From Coptis chinensis (lineage: Eukaryota; Streptophyta; Magnoliopsida; Ranunculales; Ranunculaceae): 64,000 nucleotides of DNA. Each line of letters starts with the position of its first letter. The first letter of the stretch is position 1. The notes beneath the pieces were generated by a model that saw only the letters and a list, made by a program, of their open reading frames with translations, was not told where the DNA came from and searched no databases. Below are positions 46,345 through 57,261 of this stretch, piece after piece. The DNA lies in contig CM027381.1 of assembly GCA_015680905.1 (NCBI GenBank), positions 14,175,501 to 14,239,500 of the forward strand. Direction: 5' to 3'. Made by a program: the position numbers and the translations under genes.

Positions 46345-48254
46345 CTGCAAGTGGAGTTGCTTGACCAGATCAAGTGAACCTTCCCATAGTTTCAATCCTC
46401 CTACTCAATACACACAAAATAAGATTCCACAGTCAATCATTCAATCCATTGAAACCTAACAAATCCAAAAAGAATCTAAGGTAACAAACTAATAGAATGG
46501 AAACTGAGAAGCACCTTCATATTTTCCAGGAACTAAGTCTGAATTGGAAAAAGAAAAAACGTCTTGCGTACTTACTCGACCCTACAAAACAAACACACTA
46601 CTAGATTCCCCAAGATAATCACAAGGTACAAATGTGTTTGGATGGACAGAGAGAAATGCCAAGCAAAGTAAACCCTCCATCGAAATGAATGGACTCTACA
46701 GTAAAGTTAGTTCAATCTCTAGTAGTAAGGATCTAGCCTTACTACCATGCAAACATGTATCTCCACCTTCAAGTGCAGCAGGTAAGCAATATTTTTCATG
46801 TATAAGTAGAAAATTAATCATGGAGAAACATAGAATTGAATTTTTATTTTAACCACGGGTATTGTTTCCTGAAAGACACAAGACGAGAACTCTATGAACA
46901 GGCAAAGAAGAGTAGCCCAGCTACCTAAAAAAATCTGAGGCCAATTTTCTTTCACTGCTTGGAGATACAAACGACAAGCAATATCCCATCTACATGGAAG
47001 GTAACATTTTACTCTCACAATGGCTGGTAAAATGTTTCCCACTAGCTATGGGTGCATTTATGAAACAAATTAACTTTCTAATCTAACTCTAATCATAGAT
47101 TATCATTTTCTAAAGACCCTTTCTCCACATAAGCACTTAAGAGTAAGCTTCTTACAAACTCTTCTAAATGCCAAAAAAATTTCAGGTCCAACACTCTACA
47201 CACTGTGTACAACGGTGATTGATTTGGACAAACAAACAATATCCATTTTTCAGGGGAACCCACAGAATTAATGGAGCAGTTTCTCATGTGTTTCCAGTTT
47301 GAAAGAAGTTTGAGATGTCATAATAGAAGCTCTCACCTCGTCAGTCCAAAATTAAAGTTGCCTTATGTGATGTATTCTAGCCCAACATGGGTCTTCTACT
47401 TATTGGCGCAAAGTCTTTTGGTCTCATCATGCACCTTACTGCTGCAACCTGCAAGCCAACCAAGAAAGGTTGGACTATCAAATTCTCCAAGCAATGAGAA
47501 TTTATTAATGACTATTGAATTAATAATGTGAAGTTCGGGCATACATTAATGTTGAAATCCAATCCTTGCGAGTAAAAACGAGGTCTTTGTGGAGTGGAGT
47601 TGAAGAATCCAGCTGAATGAAGCCATGATGAACACAATACCCTATTTTCTTCCCCAAAGAGATGGGTTTCTCCTAAGTTGGGCTTATTAACGCAACAAAC
47701 AACATCAGGCCAGATCCTTACACCAAAACATGAGAAAATTAAATGAAAAGTTAAAATAAAAACCTTAGTTAAAAGCAGTTCGACACAAGGAGGAGGCTAT
47801 ATTGCTATACGAAGCAAGTTTTGAGTCTGTTTCAACAAACAAAGAGATGTTAATTGTTAGATCTAGTAAAATTTGAAGTGAAAAATCATATTAATACTAT
47901 TTTTTTTTTCAAGATCTACAACTTATATATGAAGAAAACCTCAAAAACGATGAAAACAAGCCGAATTCATTTCCTTTATCACTAAAATATCGACCGAGCA
48001 AATAGAGTCAGACCGAGTAAATAGAGTTAGGGCATAGAGAGAGCGTAGCGGCGGTGAGAGAGAGAGAGAGAGTAAAGTTATGTTTTATATTTCAAGTTTT
48101 TAATTTGCAACGCTTCTCACACGATTTTTAAGCGTTGACAATTAATTCCTGAAATTCACCGAAATAAAGCAACGCTTTATAACATTGCTAACGGTAAATA
48201 ACTGTTGCAAAGCAAAAAAGGTCCGCGTGGCAAATATCCTATTATGGTGTAGTG

Positions 48255-49192
48255 TTATATTGTTAATAGTAATATTTATGTTAATTTGGTCCACAATTAA
48301 GTCACGTGTGTATGGCATATGTAGGGCATTTTAGCCATTTCTAGGAAATTATAGATAGAGCAAGACGGTCAACTCAAAGTCAATGCAGTCAACCGTCAAT
48401 TTTGGCCCAAATGCAAATAAACGATCAATTGGTGACCAACTACAAATTATCCAATTAAAAAGTGCACCAAAAGCTAAATAGCCCTAATATGTTTAGTTAA
48501 CAAAAAGTTGTGACTTATATGTTGTACTAGAAATTGCCCGTGACTTCATCACGGTGTTTAATTTGGTATGTCATTTGAAATGTTAACTTACACATATATG
48601 GTAATTTAATTAGATGTACAATACCCGTTTAAATTTCTTTGGCTTCTTTCAGTTACTTTGTTCAAATGATCGTGTACAACAAAACACGTCATAATTGTTA
48701 GCATGTATATCAATTAAACGCCCAAGTTTCCAAACAAAATAGTAATGTATGTTGTAGGGCTACCAACCATAGAAAGTTGACCATTATTCACAAAAGGTAT
48801 TCAAAAATATCCTACACCAAATAAAATAATACTACCGTATAAAGGAAAGGACTCTTACGTGAATGAAGCCTAAAATTCGAGATAGAATGAGAGATTTTAT
48901 TTTCTTAATAGTTGCGACTTAGCACAATTATAGTGCCATTAATTATGAATTTGCATCATATTCAAACTTTGATTGTTTTATTCCATTTGGAATCCCACGA
49001 TTTTATTAGATTTGGAGTGCTAAATTATTTGTATACCATATCTCGAGGCATTAAATTAGATCTAAGCCATAAATTGACTTTGAGAGTTTCAATTAGGACC
49101 ACTACTTAACTCTCAAATTCCTCGAGATCAGTTTTCTCTATTATGTTAGATTGATATCTACCCACACGTCAAATAGAAGACGAATTAACACT
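48255..49192. other. Intergenic DNA, no gene recognised
   Basis: AT-rich sequence right of CACTA-2. A 65-codon open stretch at 48912-49109 has no domain. No repeat boundaries seen. Confidence 0.5.
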
Positions 49193-49460
49193 GGGGTTTT
49201 TAGACTTTGTTCCTCCTAATAATAGGGGTATTAGGCTTTGGTCCAGACTTTATCATTTATTAGACTTTGATCCTCCTGACTGTGAGTCAACCCCGTTGAC
49301 TAACATGTGGCGTTAGTCTATCTCCTACTTTCTTCTAATACCCAGAGTACCCTTAACGTGCCACATTTGAGTCTTTGAAATAACACGTAAATTAATTTTT
49401 AGTCCTTCTGTAAATATCGTTGTTTTGGCTTTAGTCCTTCTAAACTAAATTTACCTTACT
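49193..49460 (+). repeat. Orphan MULE-type terminal repeat
   Basis: Begins GGGGTTTTTAGACTTTG and continues with GCTTTGGTCCAGACTTTAT, TGTGAGTCAACCCCGTTGAC and GGCTTTAGTCCTTC. The layout parallels the terminal repeat of the 18708-26978 MULE (TTTTTAGAC, TTTGGTCCAGA, GTCAGTCAACTC). No partner repeat of opposite orientation is seen nearby, so it is a relic or a very short element. Confidence 0.5.
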
Positions 49461-50076
49461 ACAACATCCTTTCTTGTTTGATTTTTAGATATGGACTAGT
49501 ATACTGCGCTTTGTTACACACTGAAATCTAAATTACATATTTTAGAAATGATCTCGTCATGTTTAGTGACTCAATTTATTTAGAAAGCCATGGAGAGAAC
49601 GATGCCAGCAGCCAGTATGTAACATTGAAAGTTTACCATACGTACGTCTTCTTCCAAAAATACAACAAAACGTCGTTATGTACGTGAGTCGGTGAGTATT
49701 TTAGAATTTGGATCATATATAATCTACACAATAATACAGGTTACTTCAATTACCTTGTGTCCCAACTATTGGTTATATTCTAGCTAAATTCTAGAGGCGT
49801 TTAATACCATGCATCTATTGATGCCTACTCGCTGGACAACAATACCCAAGTCTAGGGCACAAGAAATATTTGATATTTTCTACTAATTATTCCTATTACA
49901 AAAATTATGGGTGGGTGGACATTTATCAATAGGTTGTTTAGTTCACCCACTTTTTGACCAACACAAGATGAATATTGGCCTTATAAGAGCCTTCCCAATA
50001 GAAACAACTTTTTTTCATCTCCACGTAGGACTATTTTCCCTCTTTGCTATCTTTGTTGTGAAAAACAAGAAAAAGG

Positions 50077-50373
50077 TTGCCCAATGCAGATGTGACTTTA
50101 AACTTCAGGCGGAATGTTTGATTCCGTCTGAATGTAAAAATAAAAAAAATGCACCGAACGGAATGAAACATCCTGTCCGAAGTTAAAAAAAAAACCGAAA
50201 AAAAGTCGAAAAAACACGCGAAAAAAAAAACGAAAAAAATTAAAAAAAAGACACGAGACGGAATAAAACATTTCGTACGAAGCTCACAACTCAGTGAAAA
50301 TCTTGGTAGCAAGTGCTACTCTTGTTGTGACTTAGTTACAAGTCACCGACTTTTTCACTCTTGCATTGGGCAA
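50077..50373. repeat. Small foldback element
   Basis: TTGCCCAATGCA (50077-50088) pairs with TGCATTGGGCAA (50362-50373), and GTGAC/GTCAC extends the stem inward. Inside are three related copies of a CGGAATGAAACAT-CCGTCCGAA motif (50109, 50154, 50254), in a Lys/A-rich background. The flanks AAGG and GGG do not give an obvious target duplication. Confidence 0.5.
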
Positions 50374-51025
50374 GGGTTTTTTGGTATTCAAAGTTGAAAA
50401 CTCTCAATTTCCCCTCGTAGTGATTTACATTGGGAATGCTCTAAACGGTTATAGCAACTGAGCACATAAATATACTTACGTAGTTCACGCTACATTCTAC
50501 ACTGTTGAGGGACAATTCTGTGCCGCAATTAATGCGACACCTAATCGAAGAACTAAGGTGAAGCAAGGGTGCTAGCCCTTTAGCGCTGCCGCATGATACA
50601 TCCTAAGTCTATTTCATCTTACACTACTTACTGTACCTGAGCAATCCGCCATGTCATAATATAACCCTCACTCCAGGCTTGAGCTCTAGGTGCTAAAATT
50701 AAGCTAAAACACGCCAACAAAGCAATCATCCTCGTTGAGAGCTTCAGTGAACCTCCATTACAACCCATATTCTCTTTAAATTGAATTGTTGTTTCTTTAC
50801 AATGCTAAGCCTTGAGCATTTAAATGAATGCTCGTTATATGTGCACAATAGATAATTGAGTACAAGTTTCTCCTCCCAATCTTATAAGTTCCCCTAAAGT
50901 TACAGTTTCCCTTTATGAGAAGAATAATAGCTTATAATTTAACTTAAATAGGTGACAATGAAATGTTACACCATTTCTTTTCGTGTAAGACTAATTATCC
51001 AAGAGACTACTAGCTGAGTCAACCA

Positions 51026-51399
51026 TGTTGGCGTGTGAGGAAGTTAAAGTGTGGGAGAAGAAAGAGGAGAGCACGGGTCGCACCTTGGGCAAGGCCAAGT
51101 CGAGCGCGGGTCGCGCCTTGAGCAAGGCTAATTGGAGTGCGGGGCGCGCCCTAGTCGGTTTTGACAGAGATTTGCCAGATTCGTATTTTTTCTATAAAGG
51201 AAAGTCTCAAATCATTTTGGAAACTATAGACACGAATATGCACTTATGTTGTGCTATATAAACATCTCTGTAACACAAAAACAAAACCAACCAAGCAATA
51301 ATATCTCTTTCTTCTCCCGTGGATGTAGGTTGCCGCATTGGCACCGAACCACTATAAATCATTGTGTTTTGCCTCTTTAATTAGGTGTTTAATTCTACA
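51026..51399 (+). repeat. Copia 5' LTR with 33-bp tandem repeats
   Basis: From TGTTGG to CTACA just before the primer site; the start is inferred because no second LTR is available. A TATA box (GCTATATAAACATC) is at 51253. Three units of about 33 bp with the core GAGCGCGGGTCGCGCCTTGA begin near 51069, 51102 and 51134. Confidence 0.7.
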
Positions 51400-51411
51400 T
51401 GGTATCAGAGC
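51400..51411 (+). promoter_or_regulatory. Copia primer-binding site (tRNA-iMet)
   Basis: TGGTATCAGAGC is the standard primer-binding sequence of plant Copia elements, directly after the LTR. Confidence 0.95.
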
Positions 51412-51459
51412 AGAGTGCTTAATCTATCTCTAAATCAATCTAGATAAACACAATACACT

Positions 51460-52320
51460 ATGTCAGATCCAAAACCAAACCCAAAGTCTACTGTTACAAC
51501 AGAGACTGATTCTAATCCTGGTTGGAAGCTGTCATCAGTTCTCTTGAATGGAACGAATTATATACCGTGGTCTAGGGCGGTTTCGCTATCGCTTGGTGGA
51601 AAGAGGAAATTAAGGTTCATTAATAGTGCAAAGGTGTGTCCTGCCATTGATGATGCCGAATATGAGAATTGGGTTTCCAATGATCAGCTTGTTCGATCTT
51701 GGTTACTCAATTCTATGGAGTCTACTATTGCTGGGATTTTTACTTTCTCTGATTTTGCGAAGGAGATGTGGGATTCAATTGAAGATTTATACGAAAATCA
51801 GAACAATTCTGCTCGTGTGTTTGAACTTCAACTCGCAATCGGTGCTTTGCAACAAGGTGAGCAAACTTTTACAGAACACCTTGGGAATTTGAAGAAATTA
51901 TGGGATGAGTTAAACATATATCGTCCACACACCACTGATGCGAAGACTCTGTTTAAATGGGCTGAAGAGGATAAAATCTTCACAAGATTTCAGTAGTCTT
52001 AAACCGAATATGAAAATCTGAAATCAACATTCTAATGGAAAGCACTCTTCCATCACTTGCTTTGTTTGTTTGTGCAACTATTCGGGGAGGAAACAAGGAA
52101 GAAAACCATGAACTCCGAGGTAAAGTCCTCAATCTATGAATCTATCAGATTATTTGCGTAAAACGATTTTAGAAAGAAGTCACAGGGATTTGAAAAGGGT
52201 AAGGGAAAAAAGGGAACCGTCTCACTGTGATCATTGTGGAAAGAACTGGCACACCAAGGATCGTTGTTGGGAATTATATCCACATCTTAAGAAGGAAAAG
52301 GAACTGTCCAAGAAAGAGCA
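51460..52320 (+). pseudogene. Copia gag with zinc knuckle
   Basis: Starts MSDPKPNPKST. The gag domain shows LLNGTNYIPWSRAVSLSLGG, ENWVSNDQLVRSWLLNSM and ALQQGEQTFTEHLGNLKKLW. The first frame ends at 51996 (TAG after FTRFQ), where Copia gag normally continues (FL-GL). After a frameshifted stretch the nucleocapsid knuckle CDHCGKNWHTKDRCW follows at about 52230-52275. Gag packages element RNA in cytoplasmic particles. This copy is interrupted. Confidence 0.88.
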
Positions 52321-53808
52321 TGCTGCTGTTGTCGAGACATCAATGTCCAACTCATATATTAGTCATCAGTTGAGTCAAATTCTCCAACAACTCACTAAGT
52401 CCATGTCTTCTAGCAAAGGTCAGTTTGCCTCAACTCATGTGTCGGGTAATTTACATGCCTATTTTACTATGCCAGAAAATAGTAACTCATGGATAATTAA
52501 TTCAGGGGCTACTGATCATATGGCTAATTGCCCTGCCTCTGTCCATAATTTTGTGTCCAAAACTGAAAATCATAATATTTCCATAGCAAATGGTTCCACC
52601 GTTCCCATTCTAGGTAGTGGTCAAGTGAATTTTTTTGATAAAAAACTCAAGAGTGATCCTCTAGTTGTTCCTTCATTCCCTGTTCAACTTCTATCTGTTG
52701 GAAAACTTACCAATTCTTTAAATTGTGATGTCATGTTTTTCTCCTAACTCTGTTGTCTTTCAGGATCGAAAGTCGAAGAGGACGATTGGTGAAGGAATTT
52801 ATTCCAATGGACTCTATTTGTTGAAGTCGCATAAGAAAGCGTGTCAAGCTAGTGATTTACTTGAGAGTCGTATTTTGCATAAAAGACTTGGGCATCCATC
52901 TAGTCATGTCCTATCAAATTTGTTTCCGCATTTTTCTTTAAACTCTGATGATGTTTGTGATGTTTGTCAATTTTCTAAACAAACTCGTTTATCATTTCCA
53001 AACTCGAATTCTGTGTCAAATAACTTGTTTGAGTTAATTCATTCTGATTTATGGGGACCTACTCCTATTAATTCTTATGATGGCTATAAGTATTTTGTGT
53101 TGTTCATTGATGATAAATCTCGTGCTACATGGTTATATTTATTGAAATAAAAAATTGAGGTTGTGACTGTATTCAAGGATTTTCATATTATGATTACTAA
53201 CCAGTTTGGTGCTAATGTCAAGACGTTTAGATCTGACAACGGCACTGAGTTTTGTAAAAGGTATGTTACCTGAGTATCTTCGTAGCCAGGGGATAATTCA
53301 TCAAACTAGCTGTGTTGGCACACCTCAGTAGAATGGCGTGGCTGAAAGAAAGAATAGACACCTTTTGGAGACCACTCATGCTCTTATGTTGGGCATGAAT
53401 GTTCCTAAGCACTATTGGTCTCGTGGCGTCTTAACTGCTGCCTATTTGATTAATCGTCTTCCTAGTCAGGTTCTTGGTTTTAAATCCCCATTGGAAGTGC
53501 TCAAAGCTAGGCCACTAGATCTCTCTCATCTTCGAGTGTTTGGGTGTGTCTATTATTTGCATCATCAAGCTATTCATCGAGATAAATTTGATGCCCGGGC
53601 TACTCGATGTGTGTTTGTTGGTTATTCTACCACACAGAAAGGCTACATATGTTACAATCCTACGACAAGGAAACTGGTTGTCTCTCGTGATGTAAGATTT
53701 GTGGAATCTGAAGCTTTCTTTCACGATTCAGTTGTATCTGGGAATCGGTCCCAGGGAGAGTGTTTGGCAGATTTGGCACCTCTCCCAGCCAGCTGTTATT
53801 ACGGCTGA
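52321..53808 (+). pseudogene. Copia protease and integrase
   Basis: The protease site reads SWIINSGATDHMANC (52490). The usual D of DSGATDHM is N, which would abolish activity. The GAG-pre-integrase block LHKRLGHPSSHVLSNLF is followed by CDVCQFSKQTRLSFP. The integrase core has IHSDLWGPTP (first aspartate), a break at 53148 (TAA), TFRSDNGTEF near 53227 (second aspartate), and TPQ-stop-NGVAERKNRH near 53322-53355 (glutamate). There CAG became TAG at 53329. The C-terminal part LRVFGCVYYLHHQAIHRDKF, CVFVGYSTTQKGYICYNP runs to about 53710. No reverse transcriptase follows. Confidence 0.9.
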
Positions 53809-53870
53809 TTTGGCACCTCTCCCAGCTGTTATTACGGCTGATTTGGCTCCTCTCCCAGCAATTGGCGAAA
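53765..53870 (+). repeat. In-frame tandem repeat at the Copia integrase tail
   Basis: Units containing GATTTGGC(A/T)CCTCTCCCAG alternate with CTGTTATTACGGCT about three times, encoding ADLAPLPA and VIT units. It ends directly before the CACTA end at 53874. Confidence 0.8.
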
Positions 53871-53873
53871 GCA

Positions 53874-54380
53874 CACTACAAGAAATGGGGTCTTTGGTGA
53901 CGAAAAAAAGTGTTGCTGAATATTGAAAAAACGTCACTAACTATATTTTATGACGTCTTTTGGAGTGTCCCGCCATCGTAGGTAATGATATAGTCGGCAA
54001 AGATACAAAACAACGATTTTACAACGTCGCCAAATATGAGACCTTCACCGACGATGCAAATTGTCGCTATTCCTTCCATTTCGTCGCTAACTCATTTTCG
54101 TGTTCTCAATATAATAACGTCGCAAAAGATGTACTTTTTGTGATGATTCTAAAATCGCCGCCATTAAGACCTTAGTCGCAGCGTATCTATCGTCGGTAAA
54201 GGTTCAATTTTTTTGAAAACTTAAGCATTATTAGCGATGTTATAATCGTCACTACAAGTCCATTTTTTTTTAAAAAAAAAAAATTATGTTGTTAGCAACA
54301 TTTTTAGTATCACTAAAGCATCGTTCTAGTCATCATCTATAATTGCGTTTTGTGATATTTAACGACGATAAAAGTGTTAC
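53874..54380 (+). mobile_element. CACTA-3 left end, inserted in the Copia element
   Basis: CACTACAAGAAATGGGGTCT is a CACTA terminal repeat whose first 16 bases equal those of CACTA-1. It is followed by a subterminal zone with recurring ACGTCACTAA, ACGTCGC, CGTCGCTA and related motifs up to about 54370. The inverse end (CTTGTAGTG) was not found in the window, so the right boundary is unknown and the element may extend past 64000. Confidence 0.65.
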
Positions 54381-55456
54381 CAAAAGTGGACACTTTTGGA
54401 TATTTATTGTTCCCCTGTTTCCACAAAGCTTCCCTATTTGTTTTGTATTTTCCACTAGCATTAATGTACAAGAATTAATAATAAACTTAAATAAACAAGA
54501 GGCGCAAAACATGAATAGTATATAATAACCAAGAAAGTTTTCCATTAATATTAGCGAGTTTACAGACTCCAATAAAAATAAATACATCAATAATCCACGT
54601 CTTCCATAGATCAATCCAAATACTTAAAAAAAAAATCAAGTCGTTATACATAGTGAAAATAACAAAATAAATCTAGCGAACATCCCCATGCATGTATCCA
54701 TATACGCCACATCCTATATATATCCATCTAAACTGAGACTTGATTTGCCAGTAAAACAAGTTAATCTGCGGAGGAGAAAAATAATACTCATTAACTATCT
54801 AATACTCATTAACTATCTACAAACAAATATCTGTAGACAAATATGACAAACATTTGCAAAAAAGAATATTATCGATTTGACCATCAAAAAGTAATCAAAA
54901 GTAAAATCCATTATGGCACGTACCTTTAAGGACAAAAACACTACCATCTAGGAATTGAGATACTCTGTCTAGCAAAAAAAATCCATGGCCACCATAGTAA
55001 TATACTAGTTAGTTAGTACCTCCTGATGCAAAGTTAGTACAAAAATCCCTGACCTGGCATAAATGAATCAAAATTTTAAGGCCTCTAGCATACTTGGATA
55101 TGTACTTAAAAAGATTTATTTCCAACCCCTATGCTTAAACAATCATTATCATAGTCCCAACTTACTACAACAACAATAAACACAAGATACAAAGTGTTAC
55201 TGCCAGGAGACTTTCATCATGAATGTCACTCCACCCTCCATCACCTATAAAGCTACTTCCAAACAACAAACATAGATGTCCTCCACTACACCTAAAAAAT
55301 GGGCTGAATTTAACAATTTAATAAAAGCAACCCAATTGAATGGAATGAAATTTCCTAGAATAAATAACATAATGGTAACAGACACGCCACAGGGGGATAA
55401 GGCTTGAATATACATGGATCTTTACAAGATAACAAAGCAAGATATTAGTATATCAC
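54381..55456. other. Probable CACTA-3 interior, no gene recognised
   Basis: AT-rich, intron-like. No domain recognised. A duplicated TTAACTATCTA phrase lies near 54790-54820. Confidence 0.4.
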
Positions 55457-55600
55457 CTTTGCTAATGTGTTGATTTTCTTCCCTGCTATGTTCTGGATCT
55501 TCTGAGATTCAAAGAACCTGTGTTTTGCATCAATCTCTTCCATAACAGGTGAGGATTCCATATTGGGTATGGGTGACTCTTTCAGATCATCGGTATTATC
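55457..55600 (-). pseudogene. Putative captured exon, family not recognised
   Basis: Minus-strand segment between an acceptor (GTCTCTAACAG) and a donor (GCAAAG before GTGATA). It reads IPNMESSPVMEEIDAKHRFF then ESQKIQNIAGKKINTLAK without a stop. The codon content looks like protein-coding DNA. I do not recognise the gene. It may be another fragment carried by CACTA-3. Confidence 0.4.
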
Positions 55601-55807
55601 CTGTTAGAGACGTTAAGAAAGACAGTAGGCCAAAAGGAACTGGATACAAATCAGTTGATGATTAAAAGAGAAAGTTACCATTACTTGATTAAAAGTGTAA
55701 ATAAGTCCATTACATGATTAAAATACTTAATATTCAGATGTGTACATTTATGAAATGCTAACAAAATCTTGTTAATAATGTTGCTGATCTAGTAAAACTT
55801 GCATCCT

Positions 55808-56640
55808 GACTACTAAAAGAAGGGCTTTTTGTGTCACTTTTTAAGTGACACAAGAAGTCACTTGTGTCACTTTTGAAACTAATTCGGAGTGACCTATAAG
55901 CCCCTCGACATAAAGTTCTACCAAAAAGTGACACAAAAAGCCTTACTAAATGTGTCACTTTTTGTTAATAAAAGTGACACTTAAGAATAACCTCTTGTGT
56001 CACTTTTAAGAAAAAGTGTCACACGATGCTTTATCAAAAGTGACACTAGTTGTATCCGTTTAGAACTAGAGTGAGACATAATTTAAGTTAAAAGTGACAC
56101 ATTAAGTATACTAGTTGTGTCACTTTTGGACCGAGTGAGACATAAATGCGTCAAAAGTGACACATTAAATATATTAGTTGTGTCACTTTTTTGGACTAGA
56201 GTGAGACATAAGTATGCGTCAAAAGTGACACATTAAGTATACTAGTTGTGTCACTTTTGGACTAGAGTGAGAGACATAAGAATGCGTCAAAAGTGACACA
56301 TTAAATTATACTAGTTGTGTCACTTTTGGACCAGAGTGAGACATAATTTCGTTAAAAGTGACACATTAAGTATACTAGTTGTGTCACTTTTGGACCAGAG
56401 TGAGACATAAGTACGTCAAAAGTGACACATTAAGTATACTAGTTGTGTCACTTTTGGACCAAAGTGAGACACAAGTACGTCAAAAGTGACACAAAAGCCC
56501 CTTGCTTCTTGTGTCACTTTTGGGAATCAACTCCATATAACTCGTATGAAAAAGAAAGCGACACATAAGAGTGGTCAGTTGTGTCACTTTGAATAGATAT
56601 TATGTCACTTTTTTCAAAAGTGAGACAAATGAAAATAATT
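55808..56640 (+). repeat. CACTA-like terminus with palindromic subterminal array
   Basis: GACTACTAAAAGAAGGGC resembles a CACTA terminal repeat with its first base changed. It is followed by more than 20 copies of the 11-mer AAAAGTGACAC or its inverse GTGTCACTTTT. Between 56090 and 56490 they form a head-to-tail array with period 63-68 bp (starts near 56090, 56153, 56221, 56289, 56354, 56418, 56482). Each unit has one AAAAGTGACAC and one GTGTCACTTTT about 17 bp apart, then a GGACCAGAGTGAGACATAA spacer. Such arrays are binding sites for the element's own DNA-binding protein in En/Spm. The matching right end was not found. Confidence 0.75.
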
Positions 56641-57261
56641 TTTTTTAAAAACATTTTCTCATTTTAGTATTCAATCGTATTCATTTCTCAACCTGCATCA
56701 TATACGTCATAACCAAAATCCCATTAACCTGCTTTATGACATAAACAACATCCACATACATTTATCAAAACATCACAACCAAAATCACTTTAACCTGCTT
56801 TATGATACGGAAACAACATCCACTCAAGAAGAAAGAAACAACATTTAAAACAATTAACTTCTATTGATTTCATCAATCAAACCAAGTATTTTTCATCTAG
56901 TTTGACTCTCAACAAAAGAAGTCATTCCAATACCAAAAGAATCATAATTAAAAAAAAAACAAAAAAAAAAAAACTACATAACGCCAATACTATCCTAGCA
57001 ATATCTTAGCTTATTGTGCGCGACTTCCAACACCAAAACCTAGCTGCCATCTATTCATCATCCGTTAAATCGATCCATCGATCCATGACACTGCATCATA
57101 TCATGAAGTCGCTCATTCCACTATGACTAGTATATAAAATTAAAAACAAGTGAATCAAGAAGGGTATATTATACAAGTAAGAAAAAAAAAAAAAAATAAG
57201 AAAAGTATATATATACATAAACAAAGGGAAAATATGGAAACCCACTTACCCAAATTAACTA
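56641..57261. other. AT-rich DNA between array and protease pseudogene
   Basis: Two AAAATC-rich phrases around 'CATAACCAAAATCCCATTAACCTG' and 'CACAACCAAAATCACTTTAA' (56706 and 56773) form an imperfect duplication. No gene recognised. Confidence 0.4.

Larger units (their letters stand above)
43632..48254. mobile_element. CACTA-2, non-autonomous, carrying gene fragments
   Basis: Left end CACTACACCATAACAGGCTA. The right end on the minus strand is CACTACACCATAATAGGATA. Target duplication TTA at 43629-43631 and 48255-48257. Subterminal motifs GCAACG, AAGCGTTGC and AACGGTT crowd both ends (43650-43990 and 48105-48225). The 4.6-kb interior has no transposase. It holds spliced-gene exons on the minus strand (ERGIC3-like and one unrecognised) and otherwise AT-rich intron-like DNA. 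This is the structure called Pack-CACTA or transduplicated CACTA. Confidence 0.88.
51026..53873 (+). mobile_element. Copia LTR retrotransposon, left part
   Basis: Likely 5' LTR 51026-51399, tRNA-iMet primer site at 51400, gag, protease and integrase in Copia order. It is then interrupted at 53874 by a CACTA end. Reverse transcriptase, RNase H and the 3' LTR are not found in the rest of the window. Either they lie beyond 64000 on the far side of the CACTA insertion or they are lost. Several frameshifts and stops show the copy is dead. Confidence 0.85.

Noticed and set aside
46634-47531. Open frames on both strands in the left-over part of CACTA-2
   Set aside because: None matches further ERGIC3 exons or another family, and splice sites are not consistent; treated as intron-like DNA.
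51400-51411. Possible tRNA gene remnant
   Set aside because: Only the primer-binding complement of tRNA-iMet is present; there is no cloverleaf.
53515-53937. Minus-strand frames over the Copia integrase tail
   Set aside because: Mirror reading of the integrase and of the ADLAPLPA repeat.
55808-56640. Regular repeats resembling a CRISPR array
   Set aside because: Units are palindromic with conserved spacers, the context is a plant transposon, and there are no cas genes.
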